Of a stretch of 57,995 nt of DNA, positions 25,285-33,068 are shown in pieces (the first letter of the stretch is position 1; every line of letters begins with the position of its first letter). Source of the stretch: Nevskia soli (GTDB taxonomy: Bacteria > Pseudomonadota > Gammaproteobacteria > Nevskiales > Nevskiaceae). A program made the translations under genes and the position numbers. The stretch is taken from assembly GCA_026224805.1 (NCBI GenBank), contig JAMFRN010000135.1, positions 1 through 57,995 on the forward strand. The letters are read 5' to 3'. The notes beneath the pieces are model-generated. The model worked only from the letters and a program-made list of their open reading frames with translations. It was not told the origin of the DNA and did no database searches.

Positions 25285-26142
25285 GTGGATAAAGCGGACG
25301 GCGGCGGCAAGGTTTGGCTCATTACCGGCTGCGCCCGGGGACTGGGACGGGCCCTGGCGGAGGCGGCGCTGGGACGGGGCGACCGCTTGGTGGCCACGGC
25401 CCGCGATGCCCGCTCTCTGGCCACCCTGGAGGAACTGGCGCCCGGCCGGGTGCTGGCGCAGGCGCTGGAGCTGAACCGGGAAGACCAGGTGCAGGCCGTG
25501 GCGGCGGCGGCGGTGGCCACTTTCGGCCGGATCGACGTGCTGGTCAACAACGCCGGCTATGGCCTGGCCGGAGCGGTGGAGGAAGTCAGCGATGCCGAGG
25601 CGCGCGCCCAGTTCGACGCCAATCTGTTCGGCACCCTGTCCCTGATCCGGGCCGTGCTGCCCGGGATGCGGGCGCAGGGCGGCGGCCACATCCTGCAGAT
25701 TTCCTCGCAGGGCGGCTTTGTCAGCACTCCGGGGCTGGGGCTGTATAACGCCAGCAAGTTCGCACTGGAGGGGTATTCCGAGGCGCTGGCACAGGAAGTG
25801 GCGCCGTTCGGCATCCGCGTCACCATCATCCAGCCGGGGCCATTCCGCACCGACTGGGCCGGGCCCTCGCTGGTCACGCCGCAGCACAGCATCGCGGCCT
25901 ATGCCGGAACGGCGCACCAGACCATCGCCACGGTCAACGGCTATTCCGGCCAGCAGCCGGGCGATCCGGCCCGGGCCGCGGCGGCAATGCTGGCGGTGGT
26001 GGACGCGGCACGGCCGCCGCTGCGCCTGCCGCTGGGCGAAAGCGCGCTGAACCGCATCCGCGGCAAGCTCAAGGCGCTGACAGAAGAGCTGGACGCCTGG
26101 GAGCAGCTGGGCCTGGCCACTTCCTTCCCGCCGGGAACCTGA
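25285..26142 (+). CDS. Short-chain dehydrogenase/reductase
   Basis: A 285-residue classical SDR. The nucleotide motif TGCARGLG is at 14-21, NNAG follows (VLVNNAGYG), the catalytic Ser is in QISSQGG and the catalytic Tyr/Lys are in YNASK. PGPFRTDW is the usual post-strand motif. It probably oxidises or reduces an alcohol/ketone with NADP. GTG 25285 is chosen because TAAGGAGAG lies 6 bases ahead; the ATG at 25280 is out of frame and longer in-frame starts would override the site. Confidence 0.88.
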   Translation: MDKADGGGKVWLITGCARGLGRALAEAALGRGDRLVATARDARSLATLEELAPGRVLAQALELNREDQVQAVAAAAVATFGRIDVLVNNAGYGLAGAVEEVSDAEARAQFDANLFGTLSLIRAVLPGMRAQGGGHILQISSQGGFVSTPGLGLYNASKFALEGYSEALAQEVAPFGIRVTIIQPGPFRTDWAGPSLVTPQHSIAAYAGTAHQTIATVNGYSGQQPGDPARAAAAMLAVVDAARPPLRLPLGESALNRIRGKLKALTEELDAWEQLGLATSFPPGT

Positions 26143-26229
26143 ACGCCTTATCGGATGGTGTGCCACCTATCGGTCATGCCGTACCACCGGTCCACATGAC
26201 GCGGAATTCCGGCGCCGCCGCGGGGCCTG

Positions 26230-26619
26230 ATGGGGGTCATGAATGCACGGCATGGTTCAGCAGGGACGCTCGCGCCGGCACCACAGGAAGAATTGGCCTG
26301 GGTGCAGATCGGCGGCCGTACCCTGCGCCCGATCTGGAGCCTCTATCCCGGCGGCAGGCGGCTGAGCCTGTCGCTGCGCGAGGCGCGCGGCCTTGCCCCG
26401 GCGCTGCCGGCGACGGTCGACGTGGACTGGATCTGCCAGGAAGACCAGATCGTGCTGGGCGATGCGGAGTTGCACCGGGCGCTGGCCCGCGCCGGCATCG
26501 TGCGGGACAGCTACGAGGCCCTGCTGAGCAATCACGGCGTCCTGATTCTGGCCCGCCTCACCGCCGCGGAGCTGGAACGCCTACCCGAACAGGTATGTGA
26601 AGCCGGCCTGTCCCATTAG
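26230..26619 (+). CDS. Hypothetical protein
   Basis: Up to 129 residues, not recognised. It begins MGVMNARHG (ATG 26230, or ATG 26239 in the same frame). The middle has strands LAWVQIGGRTLRPIWSLYPGGRRLSLSLREA and a short Trp/Cys segment DVDWICQED; it ends in a helix ELERLPEQVCEAGLS. No signal peptide, membrane segment or known catalytic motif. It lies 87 bases after the SDR on the same strand, so may be co-transcribed. It could be a regulator or enzyme-associated protein; confidence is in the ORF only. Confidence 0.45.
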   Translation: MGVMNARHGSAGTLAPAPQEELAWVQIGGRTLRPIWSLYPGGRRLSLSLREARGLAPALPATVDVDWICQEDQIVLGDAELHRALARAGIVRDSYEALLSNHGVLILARLTAAELERLPEQVCEAGLSH

Positions 26620-26683
26620 CCGTCAGCGGGCATTGGCGCCCGTTCTTCCCCTGAAAACCCCGTCCTGAGCCGATTTGGCGGTA

Positions 26684-26833
26684 TTTGCCCCATTTTGGGG
26701 CAAATCCGCGTCTGTCGCGGTAACAGACAGGAACATCCCAGGAAAACCCCCAAAGCACTTCAATACTGTCTTTGGGGGTGCAAATTGGAAAAAAGCGAAA
26801 TACGCCCATGCCCTGCGACAAGCCCGCTTTTTT
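26684..26833. ncRNA. Four-hairpin non-coding stretch, possible structured RNA
   Basis: Between the hypothetical gene and OsmC lie consecutive perfect stems: TTTGCCCCA/TGGGGCAAA (26684-26704), GTCTGT/ACAGAC (26710-26728), CCCCCAAAG/CTTTGGGGG (26747-26778) and AAAAAAGCG/CGCTTTTTT (26789-26833, T-run on the plus strand and A-run on its left, so usable as a terminator either way). The stretch is more AT-rich than its neighbours. A structured RNA or stacked terminators are both possible; no family is recognised. Confidence 0.4.
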
Positions 26834-26839
26834 AATTCT

Positions 26840-27319
26840 CTACTCCGGCTGCTCCACCACCACTTCGGTCTTCACCGAATTGGCGATGAAACAATCTTCG
26901 TGCGAACGATGATGCAGCGCTGCGATGTCCGACGCGGCGGGAAGTTTCGCGCCGGAAAAACCGATGCGCGGACGCAGTGCAACCTTGAGCATGACCATGC
27001 GTCCTTGCGCGTCCTTGCCCATGGTGCCGATCGCGCGATCCTCGTAGCGATCGACGACGAAGCCGCGCTGCGCGGCGTAGGACAGGAAGAACAGCATGTG
27101 GCAGGAAGACAGCGAAGCAACGAAGGCTTCTTCCGGATCGACATTGGCTTCCACCGAATACGGCAGCGGCACCACCTTGGGTGAACTCGAAGCCGCCACC
27201 ACCACGCCGCCGTCGAAGCGCCATTGATGCGCGCGCGAGTAGCGATTGTCGGTGTACTTCTCCTCATTGTTGCGCTGCCACAAGACGGTGGCGAAATAAT
27301 CATGCTTGCCGCTGCTCAT
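26840..27319 (-). CDS. OsmC/Ohr family peroxide reductase
   Basis: A 159-residue OsmC-fold thiol peroxidase. The two redox cysteines are in SLSSCHMLFFL and HEDCFIANSV; the AHQWRFDGG and PYSVEANVDPEEAFVASLSS segments are typical family blocks. It reduces organic hydroperoxides in the cytoplasm with a dithiol donor. GGAGC ahead of ATG 27319 gives the start. It is divergent from the hydrolase gene at 27387. The 26789-26833 hairpin is its natural terminator. Confidence 0.9.
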   Translation of the reverse strand: MSSGKHDYFATVLWQRNNEEKYTDNRYSRAHQWRFDGGVVVAASSSPKVVPLPYSVEANVDPEEAFVASLSSCHMLFFLSYAAQRGFVVDRYEDRAIGTMGKDAQGRMVMLKVALRPRIGFSGAKLPAASDIAALHHRSHEDCFIANSVKTEVVVEQPE

Positions 27320-27386
27320 GTCCGCTCCGGAATTGTTTGATGCGTTGCGGTAATAATGCACCGCATACAACAACAGGGGAACCATC

Positions 27387-28097
27387 ATGAGCAACGCATC
27401 CGGGATGCCGGACATCCAGGCGCCGCCGCTGCATCTGCTGGCGCTGGAGGCGCGCGTGCTGGCGGAGATGCCGTGGTTTGTGCTGCGCAGCCTGAGCATA
27501 CAAGGAATGCCGCGCGGCGACGGCCAGCCGGTGATGGTGCTGCCAGGCTTCGGCGCCGGCGACCTGGCGACACTGCCGCTGCGCAGCGCGCTGCGCCGGC
27601 TCGGCCATGCGGCGTATGGCTGGGAGCAGGGCACCAACTTCGGCATGCGGCCCGCGTTGAGGAATGCATTGACGCAGCGGCTGCAGAAACTCAGCTCCGA
27701 ACACCAGTCGCCGGTGAGCCTGATCGGCTGGAGCCTCGGCGGCGTGTTCGCGCGCGAGATGGCGCGCCACCAGCCGCAGCTGGTGCGCCGCGTGTTCACG
27801 CTCGGCAGTCCGATCAACGGCCGTCCCGATGCCAACAACATGCAGACGTTGTTCCGTCTGGCCAATCGCGGCAAGCCGGTGAAAATCGACTGGGAGGGAT
27901 TCCGCAAACGCTGCACGCCGCCGCCGGTGCCATGCACCGCGATCTACTCGAAGAGCGATGGCATCGTCGCCTGGCAGTGCTCGATGGAAGACGCCGCGCC
28001 GAATACGGAATGCGCGGAAGTGCGCGGAAGTCACTTCGGATTGGTCGTAAACCGGCAAGTCCTGCGGGTCATCGCGGAGCGCCTGGGCAGCGTTTGA
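27387..28097 (+). CDS. Lipase-like alpha/beta hydrolase
   Basis: A 236-residue cytoplasmic alpha/beta hydrolase without a signal peptide. PVMVLPGFGAGD is the oxyanion strand/loop, GWSLGGVFAREMARH gives the nucleophile Ser, TAIYSKSDGIVAW the acid Asp and GSHFGLVVN the His. The short length and GWSLGG elbow resemble the PGAP1/lipase-class-2-like group and PHB/phospholipid esterases. The substrate is unknown. It is divergent from the OsmC gene. No strong ribosome-binding site; ATG 27387 gives the most compact start. Confidence 0.78.
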   Translation: MSNASGMPDIQAPPLHLLALEARVLAEMPWFVLRSLSIQGMPRGDGQPVMVLPGFGAGDLATLPLRSALRRLGHAAYGWEQGTNFGMRPALRNALTQRLQKLSSEHQSPVSLIGWSLGGVFAREMARHQPQLVRRVFTLGSPINGRPDANNMQTLFRLANRGKPVKIDWEGFRKRCTPPPVPCTAIYSKSDGIVAWQCSMEDAAPNTECAEVRGSHFGLVVNRQVLRVIAERLGSV

Positions 28098-28174
28098 AGG
28101 CACGTCAGGCGAACAAAAAGCAAGTCTTCAAATTTGCAAAAAACCCTGCATCCACCGCATGTTTTGAGAAATTG

Positions 28175-28188
28175 TGCAAGCGCTTGCG
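28175..28188. promoter_or_regulatory. LacI/GalR-family-type operator
   Basis: TGCAAGCGCTTGCG matches the LacI/GalR consensus TGNAANCGNTTNCA at 9 of the 10 fixed positions and contains a 12-base perfect palindrome GCAAGCGCTTGC. It is followed by ACATTTTTTT. No LacI-family regulator is in the window. Confidence 0.45.
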
Positions 28189-28229
28189 GAACATTTTTTT
28201 GCGGCCGGAAAAATTTCGGCTTCTGTGCC

Positions 28230-28258
28230 TTGACAGATTTTCGTCTACTAGATCTTGT
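28230..28258 (+). promoter_or_regulatory. Possible sigma-70 promoter for the Lys/Ala peptide gene
   Basis: A perfect TTGACA at 28230-28235 is followed after 17 bases by TCTTGT, a weak -10 match, about 98 bases before the peptide ATG. The -35 is good, the -10 poor. Confidence 0.3.
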
Positions 28259-28355
28259 GTTTTTTCTCAAGCTTTGCCACTATGGGTCGTGGCCACGTGA
28301 CTGTCAGCGATGGGCGTTGGTAGCACTAGCCATATTTTGAAGTTGGGAGGTTCCC

Positions 28356-28448
28356 ATGCCCGCTGCGAAGAAGGCTGTGAAAAAGAAGGCCGTTGCCAAG
28401 AAAAAGGCTCCGGTAAAGAAGGCTGCCGCAAAGAAGAAAAAGAAGTAA
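28356..28448 (+). CDS. 30-residue Lys/Ala-rich histone H1-like peptide
   Basis: A small gene with a strong GGGAGG at 28345-28350, ATG 28356 and TAA 28446-28448, then a clear terminator. The product, beginning MPAAKKAVKKKAVAKKKAPV, is about half Lys with Ala, Pro and Val and no acidic residue. It resembles the C-terminal tail of histone H1 and bacterial AlgP/H1-like repeats, and could coat DNA or RNA. Good translation signals, a dedicated promoter region and a terminator argue that it is real despite its size. It could be a target for lysine methylation by the SET protein, which is only speculation. Confidence 0.7.
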   Translation: MPAAKKAVKKKAVAKKKAPVKKAAAKKKKK

Positions 28449-28469
28449 ATCGGCGTTTGCCCCGATCTT

Positions 28470-28504
28470 AAGGCCCGGCGCCCCAGACGTCGGGCCTTTT
28501 TTAT
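28470..28504 (+). terminator. Terminator of the Lys/Ala peptide gene
   Basis: AAGGCCCG/CGGGCCTT (28470-28477 and 28491-28498) with a GC-rich loop and a run of Ts. Confidence 0.88.
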
Positions 28505-28682
28505 TGCCTGTCGTAATTACCCCCTGATTACCGCAATTCCCACGATTCCCCCCACCGCAAGCCGCGCCCCTGGCCGCAACGGCCCGCCGCGATACCTCCC
28601 TGAGTGAGCTGAAACCGCGTCACCGAATCGTGCCGGCCCGCGCTTGTTTATGATGGGCGCCCGCTTCCGCCCTGGCCGTTCC

Positions 28683-29708
28683 ATGCAACGCGAACGTTTA
28701 TTTCCCGCCGTCGCCAATTCGGATCTCCTGACCTGGGCCATCACCGCGGCACTGCTGCTGTTGCTGCTGCATCTGAAAATGCTGTCGGCGCTGCTGGCGG
28801 GGCTGCTGGTGTACGAGTTGGTGCATGTGCTGGCCAATCGCCTGAAACTCAGCTCGATCAGCCGCAACAACGCCAAGCTGGTGTCGGTGGCCCTGCTCAC
28901 CGGAACCGTGGTGGTGCTGCTGATCCTGGTGATCCTGGGCCTGGCCTCGGCCCTGCGCCACGGCAACGACAGCCTGCCGGCGCTACTGCAGAAACTGGCC
29001 GAGATTCTGGACAACTCGCGCCAGCGGCTGCCGGAATCCATCAATGACTACCTGCCGGCCGACGCCGACGAGCTGCGCGAGAAGCTGACCGGCTGGCTGC
29101 GTCTGCATGCCGGCGCGGTGGGCGGCGCGGGCATGATCGCCGGACGGGTCTTCGCCCATATCCTGATCGGCATGATCATCGGCTCGCTGCTGGCGCTGCG
29201 CGAAGGCGGCGCGCAAGCCGAGCGCGGGCCGCTCTCGGCCGTCATTGCCGAGCAGGCAGGGAAACTGAGCGAGGCCTTCCGCCGCGTGGTGTTCGCCCAG
29301 GCCTGGATCGCCGCCATCAATGCGGCCTTCACCGCGATCTATCTGCTGATCATCCTGCCCCTGTGCGGCGTGCACCTGCCGCTAACCAAGTCGATGGTGA
29401 CGCTGACCCTGTTCGCCGGCCTGCTGCCCATCGTCGGCAACCTGATCTCCAACACGGTGATCGTCATCGTCAGCCTGAGCAGTTCGCTATCGGTTGCGCT
29501 GGGCTCGCTGGTGTTCCTGATGGCGGTGCACAAGCTCGAATATTTCCTCAACGCCCGCATCATCGGCTCGCACATCCGCGCCAAGGCCTGGGAGCTGCTG
29601 CTGGCGATGGTGGTGATGGAAGCGGCGTTCGGCATCGTCGGCGTCATCGCCGCGCCGATCTACTACGCCTATTTCAAGAGCCTGCTGGCGGAAAAAAACC
29701 TGGTCTGA
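28683..29708 (+). CDS. AI-2E family transporter (PerM-like)
   Basis: A 341-residue polytopic membrane protein with about seven to eight hydrophobic helices: two near the N-terminus (TWAITAALLLLLLHL; VSVALLTGTVVVLLILVILG), a large extracytoplasmic segment (about 85-150), and a C-terminal bundle with GLLPIVGNLISNTVIVIV, a conserved feature of the AI-2E/PerM family. Members export small molecules or ions; substrate assignment for most is open. ATG 28683 is taken; an in-frame start 39 bases upstream adds a polar tail. The unknown gene at 29750 follows after 41 bases and is likely co-transcribed. Confidence 0.85.
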   Translation: MQRERLFPAVANSDLLTWAITAALLLLLLHLKMLSALLAGLLVYELVHVLANRLKLSSISRNNAKLVSVALLTGTVVVLLILVILGLASALRHGNDSLPALLQKLAEILDNSRQRLPESINDYLPADADELREKLTGWLRLHAGAVGGAGMIAGRVFAHILIGMIIGSLLALREGGAQAERGPLSAVIAEQAGKLSEAFRRVVFAQAWIAAINAAFTAIYLLIILPLCGVHLPLTKSMVTLTLFAGLLPIVGNLISNTVIVIVSLSSSLSVALGSLVFLMAVHKLEYFLNARIIGSHIRAKAWELLLAMVVMEAAFGIVGVIAAPIYYAYFKSLLAEKNLV

Positions 29709-29749
29709 ACCCCTGCCCCCCTTTACCGCACAACTTTTTCGAACAACGC

Positions 29750-30760
29750 ATGAACCCGATGAGCGAAGCCAGCGACATCCCCCACGCCCACGATTTCGCC
29801 GAGCAACTGATCCGGCAGGTGCTGGCCGATCTCGACGGCGTCCTGCTCGATGGCGAAACGCCGGCCGAGGAAGCCTTTGCGCTGCTCGCCACGGCAGCCG
29901 CGGCCGGCAAAACCCGCGGCGGCGCGCTGGCCCTGCTGGCGCGGGCCGCGCTGTCGGCGCATGGCGCGCTGGCGTTCGACAGCGATGGCGATGCAGCGGA
30001 ATTCGCGACGGTGCCGGATGCCGAGGTCGGCGCGGTGCTGGCGCAGCTCGGCGCCGCGACGGAAGCGCAACTGCCGGCGCTGCTCAAGGCGGCCAGCGCG
30101 CTCGAACACTATGTGGCCGCGGCGGAACCGGGCGTGCCGGCGCCGCAGCAGACACTGGCATTGGCGATCTACCGTCTCTACGAAGGCCTGCGCAACGAGG
30201 ACGAGGCGCTCGGCGGCCGCGGCCTGGTGGAGCTGCGCTCGCTCGCCGTGCATCTGGATGCGACGGCGGGCATGCTCGACCATGGCAGCGTCTCGGCCGA
30301 GCCGCTGCGGGTGATCCGCCCGGATCGCTTTCACGATTACTTCCTGCGCTTCACCACCCTGGCGCAAACCCGTGACAGCGCCAGCGAGGAACGCGCCGTG
30401 GCGGCGCTGAGCCGCGACGGCCGCATCGAGGCCCTGATCACTCAGGACGCAACCCATCCGATCATCGCGGCGGCGCTGCAGGTGCACGAGGCGATCGGCG
30501 GCGATACGAAAACCAGGGATCACGTGCTGGCGCGCATCCGCGGCCTGCTGGTATTTCTCGCCGCGCTGCGCCGGCAGCCGCGCGAGCAGGTCGGCGACGC
30601 GGTGGCCGATCCCAATGTGCACCTGAGCCTGGTCATCGCCGCGGCCACCGCGCCGCTGCGGCTCGGCGCCGAATTCGAGTTTCCGGCGCTGGCGCAGATC
30701 GCGCGCTACAACCAGATGCTGCTGCGCGGCGCGCGCAGTGCGGCAGCGCTCGCACATTAG
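29750..30760 (+). CDS. Conserved-looking hypothetical, all-helical
   Basis: A 336-residue Ala/Leu-rich soluble protein, mostly predicted helix, without signal peptide or membrane segments. Landmark blocks are HAHDFAEQLIRQVLADLDG, LALAIYRLYEGLRNEDEALGG, VIRPDRFHDYFLRFTTLAQT and DPNVHLSLVIAAATAPLRLG. I do not recognise a family. The gene follows the AI-2E transporter closely and precedes a bidirectional terminator, so it may work with that transporter. ATG 29750 or 29759 may be the start. Confidence 0.6.
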   Translation: MNPMSEASDIPHAHDFAEQLIRQVLADLDGVLLDGETPAEEAFALLATAAAAGKTRGGALALLARAALSAHGALAFDSDGDAAEFATVPDAEVGAVLAQLGAATEAQLPALLKAASALEHYVAAAEPGVPAPQQTLALAIYRLYEGLRNEDEALGGRGLVELRSLAVHLDATAGMLDHGSVSAEPLRVIRPDRFHDYFLRFTTLAQTRDSASEERAVAALSRDGRIEALITQDATHPIIAAALQVHEAIGGDTKTRDHVLARIRGLLVFLAALRRQPREQVGDAVADPNVHLSLVIAAATAPLRLGAEFEFPALAQIARYNQMLLRGARSAAALAH

Positions 30761-30793
30761 TCATCCCGGATACTCAGGTCTGTCGCGCATAAA

Positions 30794-30817
30794 AAAGGCA
30801 GGGTTGCCCCTGCCTTT
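30794..30817. terminator. Bidirectional terminator
   Basis: AAAGGCAGGG/CCCTGCCTTT with loop TTGC, A-rich on one side and T-rich on the other. It sits between the convergent unknown gene and the sedolisin gene. Confidence 0.85.
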
Positions 30818-30837
30818 CAATTCAAACCGCCCCGCGT

Positions 30838-32718
30838 TTAAGGATTGCTGGGCGTCTGCGGATTGCCGGCGGCGACGTCGCCGAGTTCGAGCAGCTTGCG
30901 CACATCGGGTGTGCCGTTACCGGTGATGAAGTTGTAATCGCTGATCAGGTAATCGGTATGGTAGTAGCCGTCAAAACCCGGGATGTTGCGGTGGTAGAAC
31001 TCGAACTGCGAAGGCGCAGCACCCGCACCTGCGAGGTCCTGCACCAGGGCGCGATCGTAGAGGAAGTAATTGATGTTGCCGAGCCGGCCGCCGGTGTTCT
31101 GGATGCGCAGCGCCAGCGCCCCGACGAATTCCGGCGAGGACACCGAGGTTCCGATCACACCGTCCTCTTGGCCGCCGTCCCAGATGACGACGAAGCTGCG
31201 ATCCGGTGAGCAGGGCAGCACCGAGATGCCGGCCGGACAGCCGCCGACCTGCATGCCGATATCCGGAACCCCGCGCTTGCCGAAGGCGATGGCGGTCGGC
31301 ACCAGCAACTGGTAGGCCGGCGTCGCGAAATAGGCGCTGAGGCCGCCGGTAGCGCCCCAGTAGCCGCCGGAGACATTGATGCCGAGGCCATACGGATCGT
31401 AGGGGACCTCCGGATCGCCATCAGCGTTTTCGCTGACGTAGTTGGAGGTCAGGGTTGCCGGCTTGGTCTGCGGGCTCGGCGGCGTGGTAGTGGCGAGGTT
31501 GGTGCCGCCGACGGCTGTTACATGCGGACTGGACGCGGGCTCCTCAACGCCGAGGACGAACTTCGGCGTGGCGTTCGGATTACCCGAGAAGTAAGTCGTA
31601 TCGGGACAGCCGAGGCCGCCTTCATCACCGGAACTGGCGACGAAGGTGATGCCTTGCGCATTGCCCTGTTCGAACAGCGTGTCGTAGGTATCGAGGATGC
31701 CGTAGTAGCTGACGCCGCCGTTATAGGCCGGCGCATACAGCAGCTCGCAGCCGCCGAACGAGGAATTGACGATGTCGAAAGCGTCCGACTCGATGATGTC
31801 CAGATAGCCGGCCAGGATGTTCTCGTCGGACAGATCGGGAATATTGACCAGCGTCACCGCCGCACCCGGGGCGCCACCCAACACCTGCTGCGTATCCAGC
31901 GAAGCCTCGAACGAGGCGTTGGGATCGAACGGCGCACCGCCGTTGATCAGCAGGCGGCCGGCCAGCGTAGGATCGGGCTTGCCCGTGGTCTGGCTGAAGT
32001 GCTCGTTGTCGAACATCGCCTTGATGTCGGAATCGAGCACGTCGTTGCTCATCAGGATGGCGACGTTGGCGCCGGTGCCGTCGAGCTTCTGGTACGACGG
32101 GTAATCGTAGGCCTGTTTCAGATCGTCGTAAAAGTAGCCGCCATACTGCCCCAGCCGGCTTGCCGGCTTGACCGAACCGAGGTTCTTCGCCATCGAATGC
32201 GCCCGCGGTATGCCGGCGAAATGAACCACTGTCGCGCCTTCCGCCGTCAATGCATCCGGCAACACAAAGTTGCCGTCCGCCACCAGACGTTGCGCGGTTC
32301 CAGGCTGCCTCACCGTATTCAGCCTGGTCGAGAACAGGCGCTGGATCTGCGCAACGCTACCCTTGACGCTGAGCGAGCGCGTATGGACCGTGGTGATTTG
32401 CAGGCCTCCCGCTTTCAACGCGGCTTCAACACGCTGTACCGAAGCCGCGGGGGGGCCGAACTGCGCGCCGAACTGGGCCGGCGTCAGCCATTTGTGATAC
32501 GACGAGGACGACGGGTTTTGCTGATCGGCAAGCAGTTTTTCCAGGCCCGCCCGGTTGCGGATCGGCAGGAATACCTCGAAATCGACCGTTTGCTGCGGTG
32601 ATGCCGCCACGGTGAAGGCCGACAAACCAGCCCCCGGCGACGCCTGCCCCATTTGACAAAAAGCCAGTGAAGCAAGCCCTGCAAGCAGGGTACGCGATAT
32701 CAAGTTTTTGCTGCGCAT
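30838..32718 (-). CDS. Secreted sedolisin (S53, pro-kumamolisin type) peptidase
   Basis: A 626-residue acid-type serine peptidase precursor. Signal peptide at about 1-26 (ISRTLLAGLASLAFCQMGQA), a pro-domain (FEVFLPIRNRAGLEKLL ... SYHKWLTPAQFGAQFGPP) and the S53 catalytic domain. Catalytic Glu271 and Asp275 lie in SFEASLDTQQVLGG (the E-x-x-x-D pair), the oxyanion Asp is in ASSGDEG, and the nucleophile is Ser525 in GTSVSSPEF; a C-terminal calcium loop reads DYNFITGNGTPD. All the sedolisin essentials are therefore present. AGGAG near 32730 sets the start ATG 32718. It is divergent from another secreted peptidase. Confidence 0.92.
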   Translation of the reverse strand: MRSKNLISRTLLAGLASLAFCQMGQASPGAGLSAFTVAASPQQTVDFEVFLPIRNRAGLEKLLADQQNPSSSSYHKWLTPAQFGAQFGPPAASVQRVEAALKAGGLQITTVHTRSLSVKGSVAQIQRLFSTRLNTVRQPGTAQRLVADGNFVLPDALTAEGATVVHFAGIPRAHSMAKNLGSVKPASRLGQYGGYFYDDLKQAYDYPSYQKLDGTGANVAILMSNDVLDSDIKAMFDNEHFSQTTGKPDPTLAGRLLINGGAPFDPNASFEASLDTQQVLGGAPGAAVTLVNIPDLSDENILAGYLDIIESDAFDIVNSSFGGCELLYAPAYNGGVSYYGILDTYDTLFEQGNAQGITFVASSGDEGGLGCPDTTYFSGNPNATPKFVLGVEEPASSPHVTAVGGTNLATTTPPSPQTKPATLTSNYVSENADGDPEVPYDPYGLGINVSGGYWGATGGLSAYFATPAYQLLVPTAIAFGKRGVPDIGMQVGGCPAGISVLPCSPDRSFVVIWDGGQEDGVIGTSVSSPEFVGALALRIQNTGGRLGNINYFLYDRALVQDLAGAGAAPSQFEFYHRNIPGFDGYYHTDYLISDYNFITGNGTPDVRKLLELGDVAAGNPQTPSNP

Positions 32719-33068
32719 CGGATGATTCCTCCCTGAGAAAATCCCATACAGCGACACGGCAGACGATGCCCGGAATTCACCTTGCCTGCAAATTCGCGAA
32801 CTCTTCATGCGGCGGCGAACCAGGCGCCGTCCACCGCCATGGATCGCTTCTTGCTTCGCCTGGCAACGAACATCCACAACCAGTCTTCAGGTTTGCAGGC
32901 TGCAAGTTGCAGGCCTAAGATCGGTCTATACGCATTCAGCCTGATCGGCAATCGATACGGCTGACGTCCCCAGGGAAGGGGCGTTGTATGTGAACCCTGG
33001 GGACGGCGTTCCACTGCATGGCCCGGCGCCGCGGTGAGCGGTGCCGGCACGAACTAGGGAGAATCAAA
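32719..33068. other. Intergenic region between divergent secreted peptidase genes
   Basis: 350 bases without a gene. A TTGCAG-like -35 near 32907 and direct GCAGGC repeats are visible; nothing more specific can be assigned. It must hold both promoters. Confidence 0.45.

Larger units (their letters stand above)
28098..28355. other. AT-rich upstream region of the Lys/Ala peptide gene
   Basis: About 258 bases without a gene, strikingly AT-rich for this chromosome (long A and T runs). It holds a LacI-type palindrome and a possible -35/-10 pair, listed separately. Confidence 0.6.
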
